Assembly (NCBI RefSeq): GCF_018215265.2
Contig: NZ_CP136562.1
Span: forward strand, 992,001-1,056,000
Length of the DNA stretch: 64,000 nt
Direction: 5' to 3'
Origin: Paenarthrobacter sp. GOM3
GTDB taxonomy: Bacteria; Actinomycetota; Actinomycetes; Actinomycetales; Micrococcaceae
Below, one piece after another: positions 17,480 to 26,716 of the stretch. The position numbers and the translations under genes are program-made. The number at the start of each line of letters is the position of its first letter. Position 1 is the first letter of the stretch. The notes beneath the pieces were generated by a model. It saw only the letters and a program-made list of their open reading frames with translations, searched no databases and was not told where the DNA came from.

Positions 17480-18849
17480 CGGAGGCCCCCAGGGAGGGCC
17501 ATCACGCGGCACACACGTGGCAGGAGGCTCGCAGCCGGGCATTCGAGGTTGCTGCACCCATCCCGCCCGGCCCGGTCCCGATCAGTTCCGCCATTGGCCG
17601 CACGTTGGCCTCGGACGTCCTGGCCGTACAGGACATGCCCCACTACGCGTCGTCGGCCATGGACGGCTGGGCCGTCAACGGCAGTGGTCCGTGGATTCTT
17701 AGCGAGCCAGGGCAGCGGCTGGCACCACACCAGGCAAGCCCCATTGTTACCGGTGGCCTGATACCGCCCGGTGCCAAAGCCGTGCTGCGCAGCGAGAGCG
17801 GCGACATCACCACGGACGACGACGGGCTGCCGATACTTGCGCTTGGCGGCAGGGCGAAGCCGGGGGAGCCACGCAACGGCAAACATATCCGCAGGGCCGG
17901 CGAAGAGGCCACGGAGGGGGAGGTCCTGCTCAAGGCCGGGACGGTGCTGAATCCGGCGCACATAGCGTTGGCGGCCCTTGCCGGACTGGACCACCTGAAC
18001 GTGCTGGGCAAACCCCTGGTCCGGTTCCTCCTGACGGGTTCAGAGGTAGTTGTCCACGGCGTTCCAGCGCCGGGGCAGGTCCGGGACACCTTTGGTCCGC
18101 AACTGGGGTCCGTCGTGGAACTTTTGGGCGGCATAGCGGGCGTGCAGCTCAGGGTAGGCGACAGCTACGAGGAGTGGTTGGCCGCCCTCCAGGACACGGA
18201 TTACCAGGACACGGATTTCCAGGACACTGTGCCGCTGCCTGGCGGACCTGACGTGGAAGCCGAGCCGCCAGCCGACGTCGTTATTACCACCGGTGGGACC
18301 GGGCGTTCGGGGACTGACCACTTCCGGAAGGCGGTGGCCGAGCTCGGTGGTGAGCTGCTGATTGATGGCATCGCCATGCGTCCAGGCCATCCGGCGGTGT
18401 TGGCCGAACTGCCGGACGGCCGCTTCGTGCTGGGACTGCCCGGAAACCCGCTCGCAGCGATGATGGCCTTGTTTACGGTGGGCGGGCCGCTGCTGGCGGC
18501 CCTGGGACACGGAAAACTCGAGGACGTGGCCGAGGTGCCCCTTGGCGCAATGATTGACGCGGATCCTGGCCGGACCCGCTTGATGCCCTTCAGGCTGATG
18601 TATGGCCTGGCGTCGCCTGCCCAGCATGCGGGTCCTGGGATGATGCGCGGCCTCGCAGCTGCGGATGGGGTCATGGTGGTCCCGCCGCACGGAGTGCAGA
18701 TGGGGGAACTGGTCCCCGCGTTCGCCCTGCCCTGGGGCAAGCCGCTACCCGCACCCAAGCCGGCGGATGACAAGCCCCGCAAAGCACCGGCCAGGCCAGC
18801 GAAGAAGGCCCCTGCCGGTCCGGTGGACTGGAGTGCGCTGGACGCTTGA
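17476..18849 (+). CDS. moeA: Molybdopterin molybdenumtransferase MoeA
   Basis: 457 residues, longer than the usual 400. The ATG overlaps the previous stop as ATGA. Family blocks: SAMDGWAV near 56-63, GEEATEGEVLL, a VVITTGGTGRSGTDHF motif (MPT/AMP-binding domain 3) and FVLGLPGNPLAAMM. It inserts molybdenum into adenylylated molybdopterin. Oddities are an insertion before the TGGTG motif made of repeated QDTDY/QDTDF/QDT units, encoded by a 15-bp tandem repeat at 18190-18230, and a Lys/Pro/Ala-rich tail of about 40 residues. Both probably lie in surface loops. An ungapped run of same-strand genes continues into the oxidoreductase. Confidence 0.9.
   Translation: MTEAPREGHHAAHTWQEARSRAFEVAAPIPPGPVPISSAIGRTLASDVLAVQDMPHYASSAMDGWAVNGSGPWILSEPGQRLAPHQASPIVTGGLIPPGAKAVLRSESGDITTDDDGLPILALGGRAKPGEPRNGKHIRRAGEEATEGEVLLKAGTVLNPAHIALAALAGLDHLNVLGKPLVRFLLTGSEVVVHGVPAPGQVRDTFGPQLGSVVELLGGIAGVQLRVGDSYEEWLAALQDTDYQDTDFQDTVPLPGGPDVEAEPPADVVITTGGTGRSGTDHFRKAVAELGGELLIDGIAMRPGHPAVLAELPDGRFVLGLPGNPLAAMMALFTVGGPLLAALGHGKLEDVAEVPLGAMIDADPGRTRLMPFRLMYGLASPAQHAGPGMMRGLAAADGVMVVPPHGVQMGELVPAFALPWGKPLPAPKPADDKPRKAPARPAKKAPAGPVDWSALDA
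18190..18230 (+). repeat. 15-bp in-frame tandem repeat in moeA
   Basis: CAGGACACGGATTAC (18190-18204), CAGGACACGGATTTC (18205-18219) and a partial third copy beginning CAGGACACT at 18220. The unit encodes Gln-Asp-Thr-Asp-aromatic and preserves the frame. Confidence 0.85.
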
Positions 18850-18901
18850 ACGGCGCATGCACTGTAGACCGGGTGTCCGGCCAAGATGCAATGATGGACT
18901 C

Positions 18902-21208
18902 ATGAACAGGCACGCTCCCGAACAGGACATCAATGAAGATGACCTGCAGATCCACCCGCCCAAACGAGCCGCAGCCGGCGTCAAGGCCGTCACAGTGGCC
19001 CTTGAACGTGGCTATTCGCAAGCGGGGGTCACCCGCACGGTACGCTCCATGCTGCGGGTCAACCAGCATGGCGGTTTCGACTGCCCGGGATGTGCGTGGC
19101 CGGAATCCATCACCGGCAGGCGAAGCCCGGCAGAGTTTTGCGAGAACGGCGCCAAGGCGATCGCAGAGGAAAGCACCACCAGGACAGTGGGCGCGCCTTT
19201 CTGGGCCGAGCACTCCATCAAGGACCTCGAAGGCAAGACCGAGTACTGGCTGGGGAGCCAAGGCCGGATTTCCGAGCCTGTGGTGATCAAGCCCGGTGAC
19301 ACCCACTATTCGCCCATCAGCTGGGCAGACGCTTTCGCCCTCATTGGGGAACACATTAACGCCACCACGCCGGACAAGTGCGTGTTCTACACCTCTGGCC
19401 GCACGGCCAACGAGACCGCATTCATGTACCAGTTGTTCGCCCGAAGCCTTGGCACCAACAACCTCCCGGACTGTTCGAACATGTGCCATGAATCCTCCGG
19501 CAGCGCATTGAACCCCACCATCGGAATCGGCAAGGGCACGGTGTCCCTGGAAGACATCCACCATGCGGAGCTGGTGCTGGTGGTTGGCCAGAACCCCGGA
19601 ACGAACCACCCCCGGATGCTGTCAGCGCTGCGGGATTGCAAGAACAACGGCGGAAAGATCGTTGCCGTCAACCCGCTTCCCGAAGCGGGCCTGTTGAACT
19701 TCAAGGACCCGCAGTCCCTCAACGGAGTGATCGGTGGCGGCACCACCATCGCCGACGAGTTCCTGCAGATCAAGGTGGGCGGAGACCTCGCACTGTTCCA
19801 GGCGCTGGGCCACCTGCTCCTGGAGGAGGAGAAGCTCAACCCGGGGACCGTCGTCGACCATTCCTTTATTTCGCAGCAGACCGAAGGCTTCGCTGCCTAC
19901 GCGGAGGCCCGGTCCGTGGTGGACTGGGATGAAACGGAGCGCGCCACCGGCCTGACCCGCGCGGAGATCACCAAGGCGGCGAAAATGATGGCTGCCTCCA
20001 AGGCGACCATCATTTGCTGGGCGCTGGGCCTGACCCAGCAGCCCCACTCCGTGGATACCTTGCGTGAAATCATCAACCTCCTGCTGCTCCAAGGGAACTT
20101 CGGCAAGCGGGGCGCCGGAGCCTGCCCGGTCCGCGGCCACTCGAACGTGCAGGGCGACCGCACCATGGGCATCTGGGAGAAGCCCAAGGAGTCGTTCCTT
20201 GCGGCCCTGGACGAGGAGTTCGGCTTCCGGATGCCGCGCGACCACGGCTACGACTCGGTGGAAACCCAGCACGCCCTCGAGAAGGGTGAAGTGGATGTCT
20301 TCGTGTCCATGGGCGGCAACTTCGCCGCGGCGGGTTCGGACACGGCAGCACTGGAAGAAGGCCTGAAACGTGCGGGGCTGACGGTCCACATTTCCACCAA
20401 GCCCAACCGTGCCCACGTGGTCCACGGCAAGACGTCCTTGATCCTGCCCACGCTGGGCCGTACTGACACCGACGACAAACACCCCAAGGGTAAGCAGTTC
20501 CTCTCCGTGGAGGACTCCATGTCGGTCATCCACAAGACGCAGGGACGGCTGGAACCGGTCTCGGAGCACCTGCTCAGTGAACCGGTGATCGTAGCCCGCA
20601 TGGCACAGGCAACCCTTGGCGATGACCATGGCGTGGACTGGCGGGCCATGGCGGAGGACTACGACGTGATCCGGGACCACATCTCGCGTGTCATTCCTGG
20701 ATTTGAAGACTTCAACGCCCGGGTGCGCACCAAGAATGGTTTCGTCCTGCCCAACCCGCCCCGCGATACCCGTACCTTCGCCACCGACATCGGCAAGGGG
20801 CGCTTCAGCGTTCGTCCACTGGAGTATTTGGAAGCCCCCGCGGGCCACCTGATCCTGCAGACCGTGCGAAGCCACGATCAATACAACACCACGTTCTATG
20901 GGCTGGATGACCGTTACCGTGGAGTCTCGGAGGGCCGCCGCGTGATACTCGTCCATTCCGCTGACCTGGTGGAGCTTGGCTTCGAGGACCGTGACCTGGT
21001 GGACGTCATCTCCACGTTTGCCGGCTCGGAAAGGCGGGCCAACAAATTCCGGCTCGTTGAATACCCCACAGCCAAGGGCTGCGCTGCCGCCTACTTCCCG
21101 GAAGCCAACGCACTGGTACATCGCGAGTTGGTGGCCAGAGAATCCAACACCCCGGGCTACAAGGCGATGACGGTGCGCTTCGTCCGGCACGAAAGCGAGG
21201 TGGCCTGA
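18902..21208 (+). CDS. FdhF/YdeP-family molybdopterin oxidoreductase
   Basis: The start chosen is ATG at 18902 (MNRHAPEQDINEDD), giving 768 residues; the longer frame from 18665 overlaps moeA and was rejected. CPGC at 61-64 (FDCPGCAWPE), VFYTSGRTANETAF, SNMCHESSG, GQNPGTNHPRM, CPVRGHSNVQGDRTMG and the C-terminal molybdopterin dinucleotide-binding region (DQYNTTFYGLDDRYRG) identify the YdeP subgroup of formate-dehydrogenase-H-like enzymes. The usual N-terminal Cys-rich 4Fe-4S motif is absent apart from CPGC, as in YdeP. The substrate is unproven: some relatives act in acid resistance, others are called formate dehydrogenases. fdhD follows one base later. Confidence 0.88.
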   Translation: MNRHAPEQDINEDDLQIHPPKRAAAGVKAVTVALERGYSQAGVTRTVRSMLRVNQHGGFDCPGCAWPESITGRRSPAEFCENGAKAIAEESTTRTVGAPFWAEHSIKDLEGKTEYWLGSQGRISEPVVIKPGDTHYSPISWADAFALIGEHINATTPDKCVFYTSGRTANETAFMYQLFARSLGTNNLPDCSNMCHESSGSALNPTIGIGKGTVSLEDIHHAELVLVVGQNPGTNHPRMLSALRDCKNNGGKIVAVNPLPEAGLLNFKDPQSLNGVIGGGTTIADEFLQIKVGGDLALFQALGHLLLEEEKLNPGTVVDHSFISQQTEGFAAYAEARSVVDWDETERATGLTRAEITKAAKMMAASKATIICWALGLTQQPHSVDTLREIINLLLLQGNFGKRGAGACPVRGHSNVQGDRTMGIWEKPKESFLAALDEEFGFRMPRDHGYDSVETQHALEKGEVDVFVSMGGNFAAAGSDTAALEEGLKRAGLTVHISTKPNRAHVVHGKTSLILPTLGRTDTDDKHPKGKQFLSVEDSMSVIHKTQGRLEPVSEHLLSEPVIVARMAQATLGDDHGVDWRAMAEDYDVIRDHISRVIPGFEDFNARVRTKNGFVLPNPPRDTRTFATDIGKGRFSVRPLEYLEAPAGHLILQTVRSHDQYNTTFYGLDDRYRGVSEGRRVILVHSADLVELGFEDRDLVDVISTFAGSERRANKFRLVEYPTAKGCAAAYFPEANALVHRELVARESNTPGYKAMTVRFVRHESEVA

Positions 21209-21209
21209 T

Positions 21210-22076
21210 ATGGGACGCGTAACCCAGCGACGCAAGGTCCATAAGTTCGTCCTGGACGGCTCTCCCCAGGCGCTGGAGCACCCAGTCCGGTTCAAGGAAG
21301 ATGTCCTTGCCGTGGAGGAGCCCCTGGAGATCCGGCTGGGCGACATGTCCTTCTCGGTGACCATGCGTACGCCGGGAGACGACTTCGATCTGGTCGCAGG
21401 ATTCCTGGTGTCCGAGGGCATCATCTGGGAGCCTTCGCAGTTGATCTCCGAGCGGTTCTGCTCGGGGGAGGACGAGAACGGCGTGCAGACCTTCAACGTT
21501 GTTGACGCCCAGCTGCGCCCCGATGTGGTACGCCCGGACACCGGACGGAACGTGTACACCTCAAGCTCGTGCGGCATCTGTGGCACGGACTCCATCGAGG
21601 CGGTCCGCAAATCCTCGCACCACACGCCGCAGGAGGACGATGTCACCGTTCCGGTAGGCGTCCTTGCCGCCCTCCCGGACCGCCTCCGCGAGGCGCAGGC
21701 GGTTTTCGAGAAGACAGGCGGCGTCCATGCCGCCGGGCTGTTCAGGATTCACGACGACGGCACTTCAGAGCTGCTCTGCCTGCGGGAGGATGTGGGGCGC
21801 CACAACGCGGTGGATAAGGTGGTTGGCTGGGCTTTGCGCGCCGGCATGCTCCCGTTGCGGGGGACAGTGCTGCAGGTTTCGGGCAGGGCGTCCTTCGAGC
21901 TCGTCCAGAAGGCTGCGATGGCGGGCATACCCGTGCTGGCCGCAGTCAGTGCTCCATCCAGCCTCGCAGTGGAGTTGGCCGTGGAATCGGGCATCACGTT
22001 GGCGGGGTTCAGCCGGGGTTCCAGCCTCAATGTGTACGCGGGACGGGACAGGATTACGGGGGAGCCGGGTTCTTAA
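21210..22076 (+). CDS. fdhD: FdhD sulfurtransferase for formate-dehydrogenase-type enzymes
   Basis: 288 residues; ATG one base after the oxidoreductase stop, so translationally linked. CGICG with Cys121 and Cys124 is the persulfide-carrying loop, and LREDVGRHNAVDKVVGWAL is the family signature. FdhD carries sulfur from a cysteine desulfurase to the bis-MGD cofactor of FdhF-like enzymes. Its place here supports assigning the preceding enzyme to the formate-dehydrogenase-like class and makes the four genes from 16577 a cofactor-plus-enzyme unit. Confidence 0.93.
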   Translation: MGRVTQRRKVHKFVLDGSPQALEHPVRFKEDVLAVEEPLEIRLGDMSFSVTMRTPGDDFDLVAGFLVSEGIIWEPSQLISERFCSGEDENGVQTFNVVDAQLRPDVVRPDTGRNVYTSSSCGICGTDSIEAVRKSSHHTPQEDDVTVPVGVLAALPDRLREAQAVFEKTGGVHAAGLFRIHDDGTSELLCLREDVGRHNAVDKVVGWALRAGMLPLRGTVLQVSGRASFELVQKAAMAGIPVLAAVSAPSSLAVELAVESGITLAGFSRGSSLNVYAGRDRITGEPGS

Positions 22077-22240
22077 GGTCACCCTGTGGGTTCGCCGGTC
22101 ACTTGGCTATTGAGCTGGAACAACGTAGATTTTATCCATCGAATGGAACCGTGGGTATCAGGAACAGGCGTTGAAAAACAGCCTGTGGGGAACCTGCCAT
22201 CACGCCGTGTCCTTAAAGCCGACGCCCAAAGGGGAATTAA

Positions 22241-25200
22241 TTGCACGACGACCGCCGGATCACTGAACAGCGTCTCGATCGATTTGTTCGGGAACGCATT
22301 CTTCCGGCCATCTATGGCAGGGCCATACCGTTGGAGCTCAGCAGCTGGGATGCTCCCGGTGAGCCGGTGCCCGCCGCCGAGGCCATGCGCCAGCTTTTCA
22401 CCCCGCAGGAGCAGGGCGCCGCATGGGGCAAGGCCTGGAGCACCAAATGGTTGCGCTTGCAGGGCGAAGTGCCCCAGGACTGGGGAATGTCGGATTCCAC
22501 CGAGGTGGAGATCATCGTGGACCTTGGGTTCAACAGCGATGTCCCCGGTTTCCAGTGCGAAGGTACCGCCTGGCGGGCGGACGGCAGCATCATCAAGGCG
22601 ATCTCGCCCAGGAATTACCACGTCCCCCTGAAACTTCTTGGCGGCGGCCACTCAGTGGACTTCTATGTGGAGGCCGCAGCCAACCCGGATGTAGCGCAGG
22701 GCTGGTCCTTCGCGCCCACCCCGCTGGGAGATAAAGCGACCTCCGGTGACGAACCGCGTTACCGCCTGGGCCGGATCGCCATGGCGGAGCTGAACGAAAC
22801 TGTGTGGGAACTCAACCAGGACATCTGGACCCTCAGCGGCCTGATGCATGAGCTGCCCACCGAGTTGCCCCGGCGCAACGAGATCCTGCGCGCCCTGGAA
22901 CGCATGCTGGACATCATGGACCCGGACGACGTCGCCGGTACCGCCGCCGCTGGCCGGGAAGCCCTCCGGGAGGTCCTCAGCAGGCCGGCGTATGCGTCCG
23001 CCCACCAACTCCTGGCCACAGGCCATGCACACATCGACTCGGCGTGGCTGTGGCCAGTCCGTGAGACCATCCGCAAATGTGCCCGGACTTTCTCCAACGT
23101 GGTGGCCCTGATGGACGAGGACCCGGACTTCGTCTTCTCCTGCTCCTCGGCCCAGCAGATGGCGTGGATGAAGGAGTGCTTCCCCGAGCTCTTTGTCCGG
23201 ATCAGGGAGAAGGTCAAAGCCGGACAGTTCGTTCCCGTCGGCGGTATGTGGGTGGAGTCCGACACGAACATGCCCGGTGGGGAGGCCATGGCACGCCAGT
23301 TCGTGGAGGGCAAGAGCTTCTTCCTGAAAGAGTTCGACGTCGAATGCGAGGAAGCATGGCTGCCCGATTCCTTTGGCTACTCCGGAGCGATCCCGCAAAT
23401 CGTCAAGGCCGCCGGATCGCGTTGGTTCCTCACGCAAAAGATCTCCTGGAACAAGGTCAACAGGATGCCGCACCACACGTTCTCGTGGGAAGGGATCGAC
23501 GGGACCAGGCTGTTCACGCACTTCCCTCCCGTTGACACCTACAACGCGGAGTTGCACGCCAGGGAGTTGGCCCATGCCGAGCGCAACTACCGCGACCACG
23601 GCCGCGGCACCATGTCGCTGGTGCCGTTCGGCTATGGCGACGGCGGTGGCGGGCCAACGCGCGAAATGGTCGCTGCCGCGCACCGCACCGCGGACCTGGA
23701 AGGATCGCCGAAGGTCCGAATGGGCACGGCCCGGGATTTCTTCACCAAGGCTGAGGCCGAGTACGCGAACCTTCCAGTGTGGGTGGGGGAAATGTACCTG
23801 GAGATGCACCGTGGAACGTACACGAGCCAGGCCAAGACCAAGCGGGGAAACCGCCGCAGCGAGCACCTTCTCCGCGAAGCAGAGCTCTGGTGCTCCACGG
23901 CCGCCGTCCGCCTCGGCGCGGATTACGCGTACCCCTATGAGGAACTCAAACGGCTCTGGCAGCTGGTCTTGCTGCAACAGTTCCACGACATCCTGCCCGG
24001 CAGTTCCATCGCATGGGTCCACCAGGATGCGGAACGCAATTACGAAGCCATTGCGCGCGACCTCGAAGAGATCATCAGCGCCGCTGCGAAGGCCCTGGTG
24101 GGACCAGGCGGCACTGAGTACCTGCTCAATGCTGCCCCGCACGTGCGCGCCGGAGTGCCTGCTTTGGGTGCCGGCGCAGCAAGCACCCCGAACCCGGCCG
24201 TGCAGGTCCAGGATGACACCGAAGGCTTCGTCCTGGACAACGGTGTCATCCGCGCCGTGCTGAATTCCGATGGCCTCATCACTTCGCTCGTGGACCATGC
24301 CAGCGGACGTGAGGCCATCGCGCCGGGCCAGGCGGGCAACCTGCTGGAGCTGTTCAGGGACACCCCGAACGAGTGGGATGCCTGGGACATCGAGGAGTTC
24401 TATCGTCGAAACGTCACACCGCTGACCCGGGCGGACAGCGCCGACCTCGAGCGCACCGCAGCGGGCGCCGTCGTTGTTGTCAAACGCAAGGTGGGCGCCT
24501 CCACCATCACGCAGCGCATCACGCTCGACGCCGGCTCGAAGTCACTGGGCATCGCCACCACGGTGGACTGGCAGGAGCGCGAAAAGATGCTGAAGATCGC
24601 CTTCCCGCTCGACGTCCGTGCTGACCGGTCTGCGTCCGAGACACAGTTTGGGCACGTGTTCCGGCCCACCCACACCAACACGTCCTGGGAAGTCGCCAAG
24701 TTCGAAATCTGCGCCCACCGTTGGATTCACGTCGCCGAACCCGGATACGGCGTGGCGGTCAGCAACTCCTCCAGCTACGGCCACGACGTCACCAGGGCGG
24801 TCCGTGAGGACGGCGGAACGACGACGACGGTACGCACCTCGCTGCTGCGCTCCGCCCGCTTCCCGGACCCGGAAGCAGACCGGGGCGAACACACCCTTGA
24901 ACTGTCCATCAGGCCCGGTGCAGGGATAGCTGACGCCGTGGAGGAGGGTTACCGCACCAACCTGGCGCCCCGGTACGTCACGGGCGGGCACGCCGTGGAG
25001 CCGCTGGTCTCAGTGACCAATCCGGCGATCGTGGTGGAGGCGGTCAAACTGGCTGAGGACGGATCGGGCGATGTGATCGTCCGGCTCTACGAATCCTTGG
25101 GGGAACGCTCGACCGGCAAGGTCGCACCCGGATTCCAGGCTCAAGGCGTCGCGGCCACGGACCTTTTGGAACGCCCCGTGGATGCTCCCGGGGTCGTTGT

Positions 25201-25273
25201 GCAGGAAGGCTCCGTGGTGGACCTGGTGCTCCGCCCGTTCCAGTTGGTGACCTTGCGCTTCAACCGCGGCTAG
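22241..25273 (+). CDS. Alpha-mannosidase, glycoside hydrolase family 38
   Basis: 1010 residues from a TTG at 22241 with AAAGGGGA about 6 nt upstream. The GH38 catalytic domain shows HAHIDSAWLWP near 262 (zinc ligands), the nucleophile region LPDSFGYSG near 375, and GGGGPTREM and RGTYTSQA blocks. The C-terminal half holds the middle helical and beta domains with the final GH38C-like segment. No signal peptide is seen, so it acts in the cytoplasm on imported or internal mannosides. The 164 bases upstream show a promoter-sized gap without recognised operator. The stop overlaps the stop of the convergent ABC ATPase gene in a shared CTAG. Confidence 0.9.
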   Translation: MHDDRRITEQRLDRFVRERILPAIYGRAIPLELSSWDAPGEPVPAAEAMRQLFTPQEQGAAWGKAWSTKWLRLQGEVPQDWGMSDSTEVEIIVDLGFNSDVPGFQCEGTAWRADGSIIKAISPRNYHVPLKLLGGGHSVDFYVEAAANPDVAQGWSFAPTPLGDKATSGDEPRYRLGRIAMAELNETVWELNQDIWTLSGLMHELPTELPRRNEILRALERMLDIMDPDDVAGTAAAGREALREVLSRPAYASAHQLLATGHAHIDSAWLWPVRETIRKCARTFSNVVALMDEDPDFVFSCSSAQQMAWMKECFPELFVRIREKVKAGQFVPVGGMWVESDTNMPGGEAMARQFVEGKSFFLKEFDVECEEAWLPDSFGYSGAIPQIVKAAGSRWFLTQKISWNKVNRMPHHTFSWEGIDGTRLFTHFPPVDTYNAELHARELAHAERNYRDHGRGTMSLVPFGYGDGGGGPTREMVAAAHRTADLEGSPKVRMGTARDFFTKAEAEYANLPVWVGEMYLEMHRGTYTSQAKTKRGNRRSEHLLREAELWCSTAAVRLGADYAYPYEELKRLWQLVLLQQFHDILPGSSIAWVHQDAERNYEAIARDLEEIISAAAKALVGPGGTEYLLNAAPHVRAGVPALGAGAASTPNPAVQVQDDTEGFVLDNGVIRAVLNSDGLITSLVDHASGREAIAPGQAGNLLELFRDTPNEWDAWDIEEFYRRNVTPLTRADSADLERTAAGAVVVVKRKVGASTITQRITLDAGSKSLGIATTVDWQEREKMLKIAFPLDVRADRSASETQFGHVFRPTHTNTSWEVAKFEICAHRWIHVAEPGYGVAVSNSSSYGHDVTRAVREDGGTTTTVRTSLLRSARFPDPEADRGEHTLELSIRPGAGIADAVEEGYRTNLAPRYVTGGHAVEPLVSVTNPAIVVEAVKLAEDGSGDVIVRLYESLGERSTGKVAPGFQAQGVAATDLLERPVDAPGVVVQEGSVVDLVLRPFQLVTLRFNRG

Positions 25274-26070
25274 ACGTCGTGTTGTAGCCGTTTCACGAAG
25301 AGCTTGGTCCGTTCCTGCCGGGGTGCGCGCAGCACCTCGGCAGCAGGGCCACGTTCCACCACGACACCGCCGTCCATGAAGATGACTTCGTCCGCCACGT
25401 GCTGCGCGAAGGCCAACTCATGGGTGACGATCACCATGGTCCATCCCTCTTCGGCGAGTTCCTTGATGACGCCTAGGACGTCACCCACGAGCTCCGGATC
25501 CAGGGCCGAGGTGGGTTCGTCGAACAGGAGGAGCTGGGGTTTCAGGGCTAGCGCCCGGACGATTCCGACGCGCTGCTGCTGGCCGCCCGAAAGCTCAAAG
25601 GGGTAGGCGTCGCGCTTATCGGCAAGACCCACGCGTTCCAGCAACCGTTCGGCCTCGGCGATGGCCTCGGCCTTGGGGCGCTTCTGGACCTGGACCGGCC
25701 CCTCAATGATGTTCTTCAGCACGGTCATGTGCGGGAACAGATTGTAGTGCTGGAAGACCATGGCGCTGCGGTCGCGGAGGGCGGCCACTTCCTTTTTGCC
25801 TACTTTGGCCCCGAAATCGATGGCAAGCTCACCTGAGGCATCACCCTGGCCGAAGGTGACGGTGCCGCCGTCGGGAATTTCCAACCCGTTGAGCGAACGC
25901 AGGACCGTGGTCTTACCCGAGCCTGAAGGCCCGATCAGGGCCACCACCTGGCCGCGGCGGATATCGATGTCGATGTCACGCAGTACCTGGTTGCTGCCAA
26001 AGGCCTTGGCGAGGTTCCTCGCCTCCAGTACCGGGGCGGCCTGCGGTTCCGGGGTATTAGTGGGCGACAT
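25270..26070 (-). CDS. Polar amino-acid ABC transporter, ATPase subunit
   Basis: 266 residues from the ATG at 26068-26070; the longer frame to 26199 lies in the permease gene. Walker A GPSGSGKT, Q-loop region VFQHYNLFPHMTV, signature LSGGQQQR and Walker B LLLFDEPTSALD with the following His switch VTHE are all intact. The form is that of GlnQ/TcyC-type importers of glutamine, cystine or other polar amino acids. It overlaps the permease stop by 14 bases, so the order is binding protein, permease, ATPase in one operon. Confidence 0.92.
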   Translation of the reverse strand: MSPTNTPEPQAAPVLEARNLAKAFGSNQVLRDIDIDIRRGQVVALIGPSGSGKTTVLRSLNGLEIPDGGTVTFGQGDASGELAIDFGAKVGKKEVAALRDRSAMVFQHYNLFPHMTVLKNIIEGPVQVQKRPKAEAIAEAERLLERVGLADKRDAYPFELSGGQQQRVGIVRALALKPQLLLFDEPTSALDPELVGDVLGVIKELAEEGWTMVIVTHELAFAQHVADEVIFMDGGVVVERGPAAEVLRAPRQERTKLFVKRLQHDV

Positions 26071-26716
26071 AGCGGTCCAATCTCCTCTCAACGGCGGACT
26101 GCGCGGTGGAGAGGACCAGGCAGATGACCCAGTAGACCAGTGCTGCCTGCAGGTACAGGGCCATGAACTCCTGGCTGAAAGCAGCAATCTGCTGGGCATT
26201 GCGGAACAGTTCGGTGACCAGGATCAAGGATGCGAGGGACGTGTCCTTGACCAGGGAAATGAAGGTGTTGGACAACGGCGGGACGGACACCCTGGCGGCC
26301 TGGGGAAGAATGATGCGCAGCAGTGCCTGCGGGCGCGACATGCCGATGGTGTGTCCGGCCTCCCACTGGCCTTTAGGCACCGAGAGGATGGCCGCACGGA
26401 TGATTTCGGCAGCGTAGCCGCCCACGTTCAGGGAGAACGCGATGATCGCACTGGGCCATGGATCCAGCTTGACGCCGATGCTGGGCAGGCCGTAGAAGAT
26501 CACGAAAAGCTGAACCAGCAGGGGAGTGCCGCGAATGACTGAGACGTAGAAGCGACCGATCCCCGAGAGAACCACGTTGGGGCTCAGCCGCAGCAGGGCC
26601 ACCAACAGGGCCAGCACCAGGCCAAAAGCGAAGGACGCGAGGGTGAGGGGGATGGTCCCCGTCACGGCCCCTGTAATCAGGGGACCGAAGGAGCTCCAGA
26701 TGAGGTCCCAGTTCAT
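26057..26716 (-). CDS. Polar amino-acid ABC transporter, permease subunit
   Basis: 219 residues, ATG at 26714-26716 directly after the binding-protein stop (no intergenic base). About five hydrophobic segments; the conserved cytoplasmic loop reads AAILSVPKGQWEAGHTIGM...ALLRIILPQA, the EAA-type motif of His/Glu/Gln permeases. One permease gene suggests a homodimeric channel. It ends inside the ATPase gene. Confidence 0.9.
   Translation of the reverse strand: MNWDLIWSSFGPLITGAVTGTIPLTLASFAFGLVLALLVALLRLSPNVVLSGIGRFYVSVIRGTPLLVQLFVIFYGLPSIGVKLDPWPSAIIAFSLNVGGYAAEIIRAAILSVPKGQWEAGHTIGMSRPQALLRIILPQAARVSVPPLSNTFISLVKDTSLASLILVTELFRNAQQIAAFSQEFMALYLQAALVYWVICLVLSTAQSAVERRLDRYVAH

Noticed and set aside
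19622..21646. 674-residue minus-strand frame over the YdeP-type gene and fdhD
   Set aside because: Antisense of conserved genes, no recognisable domain, no ribosome-binding site.
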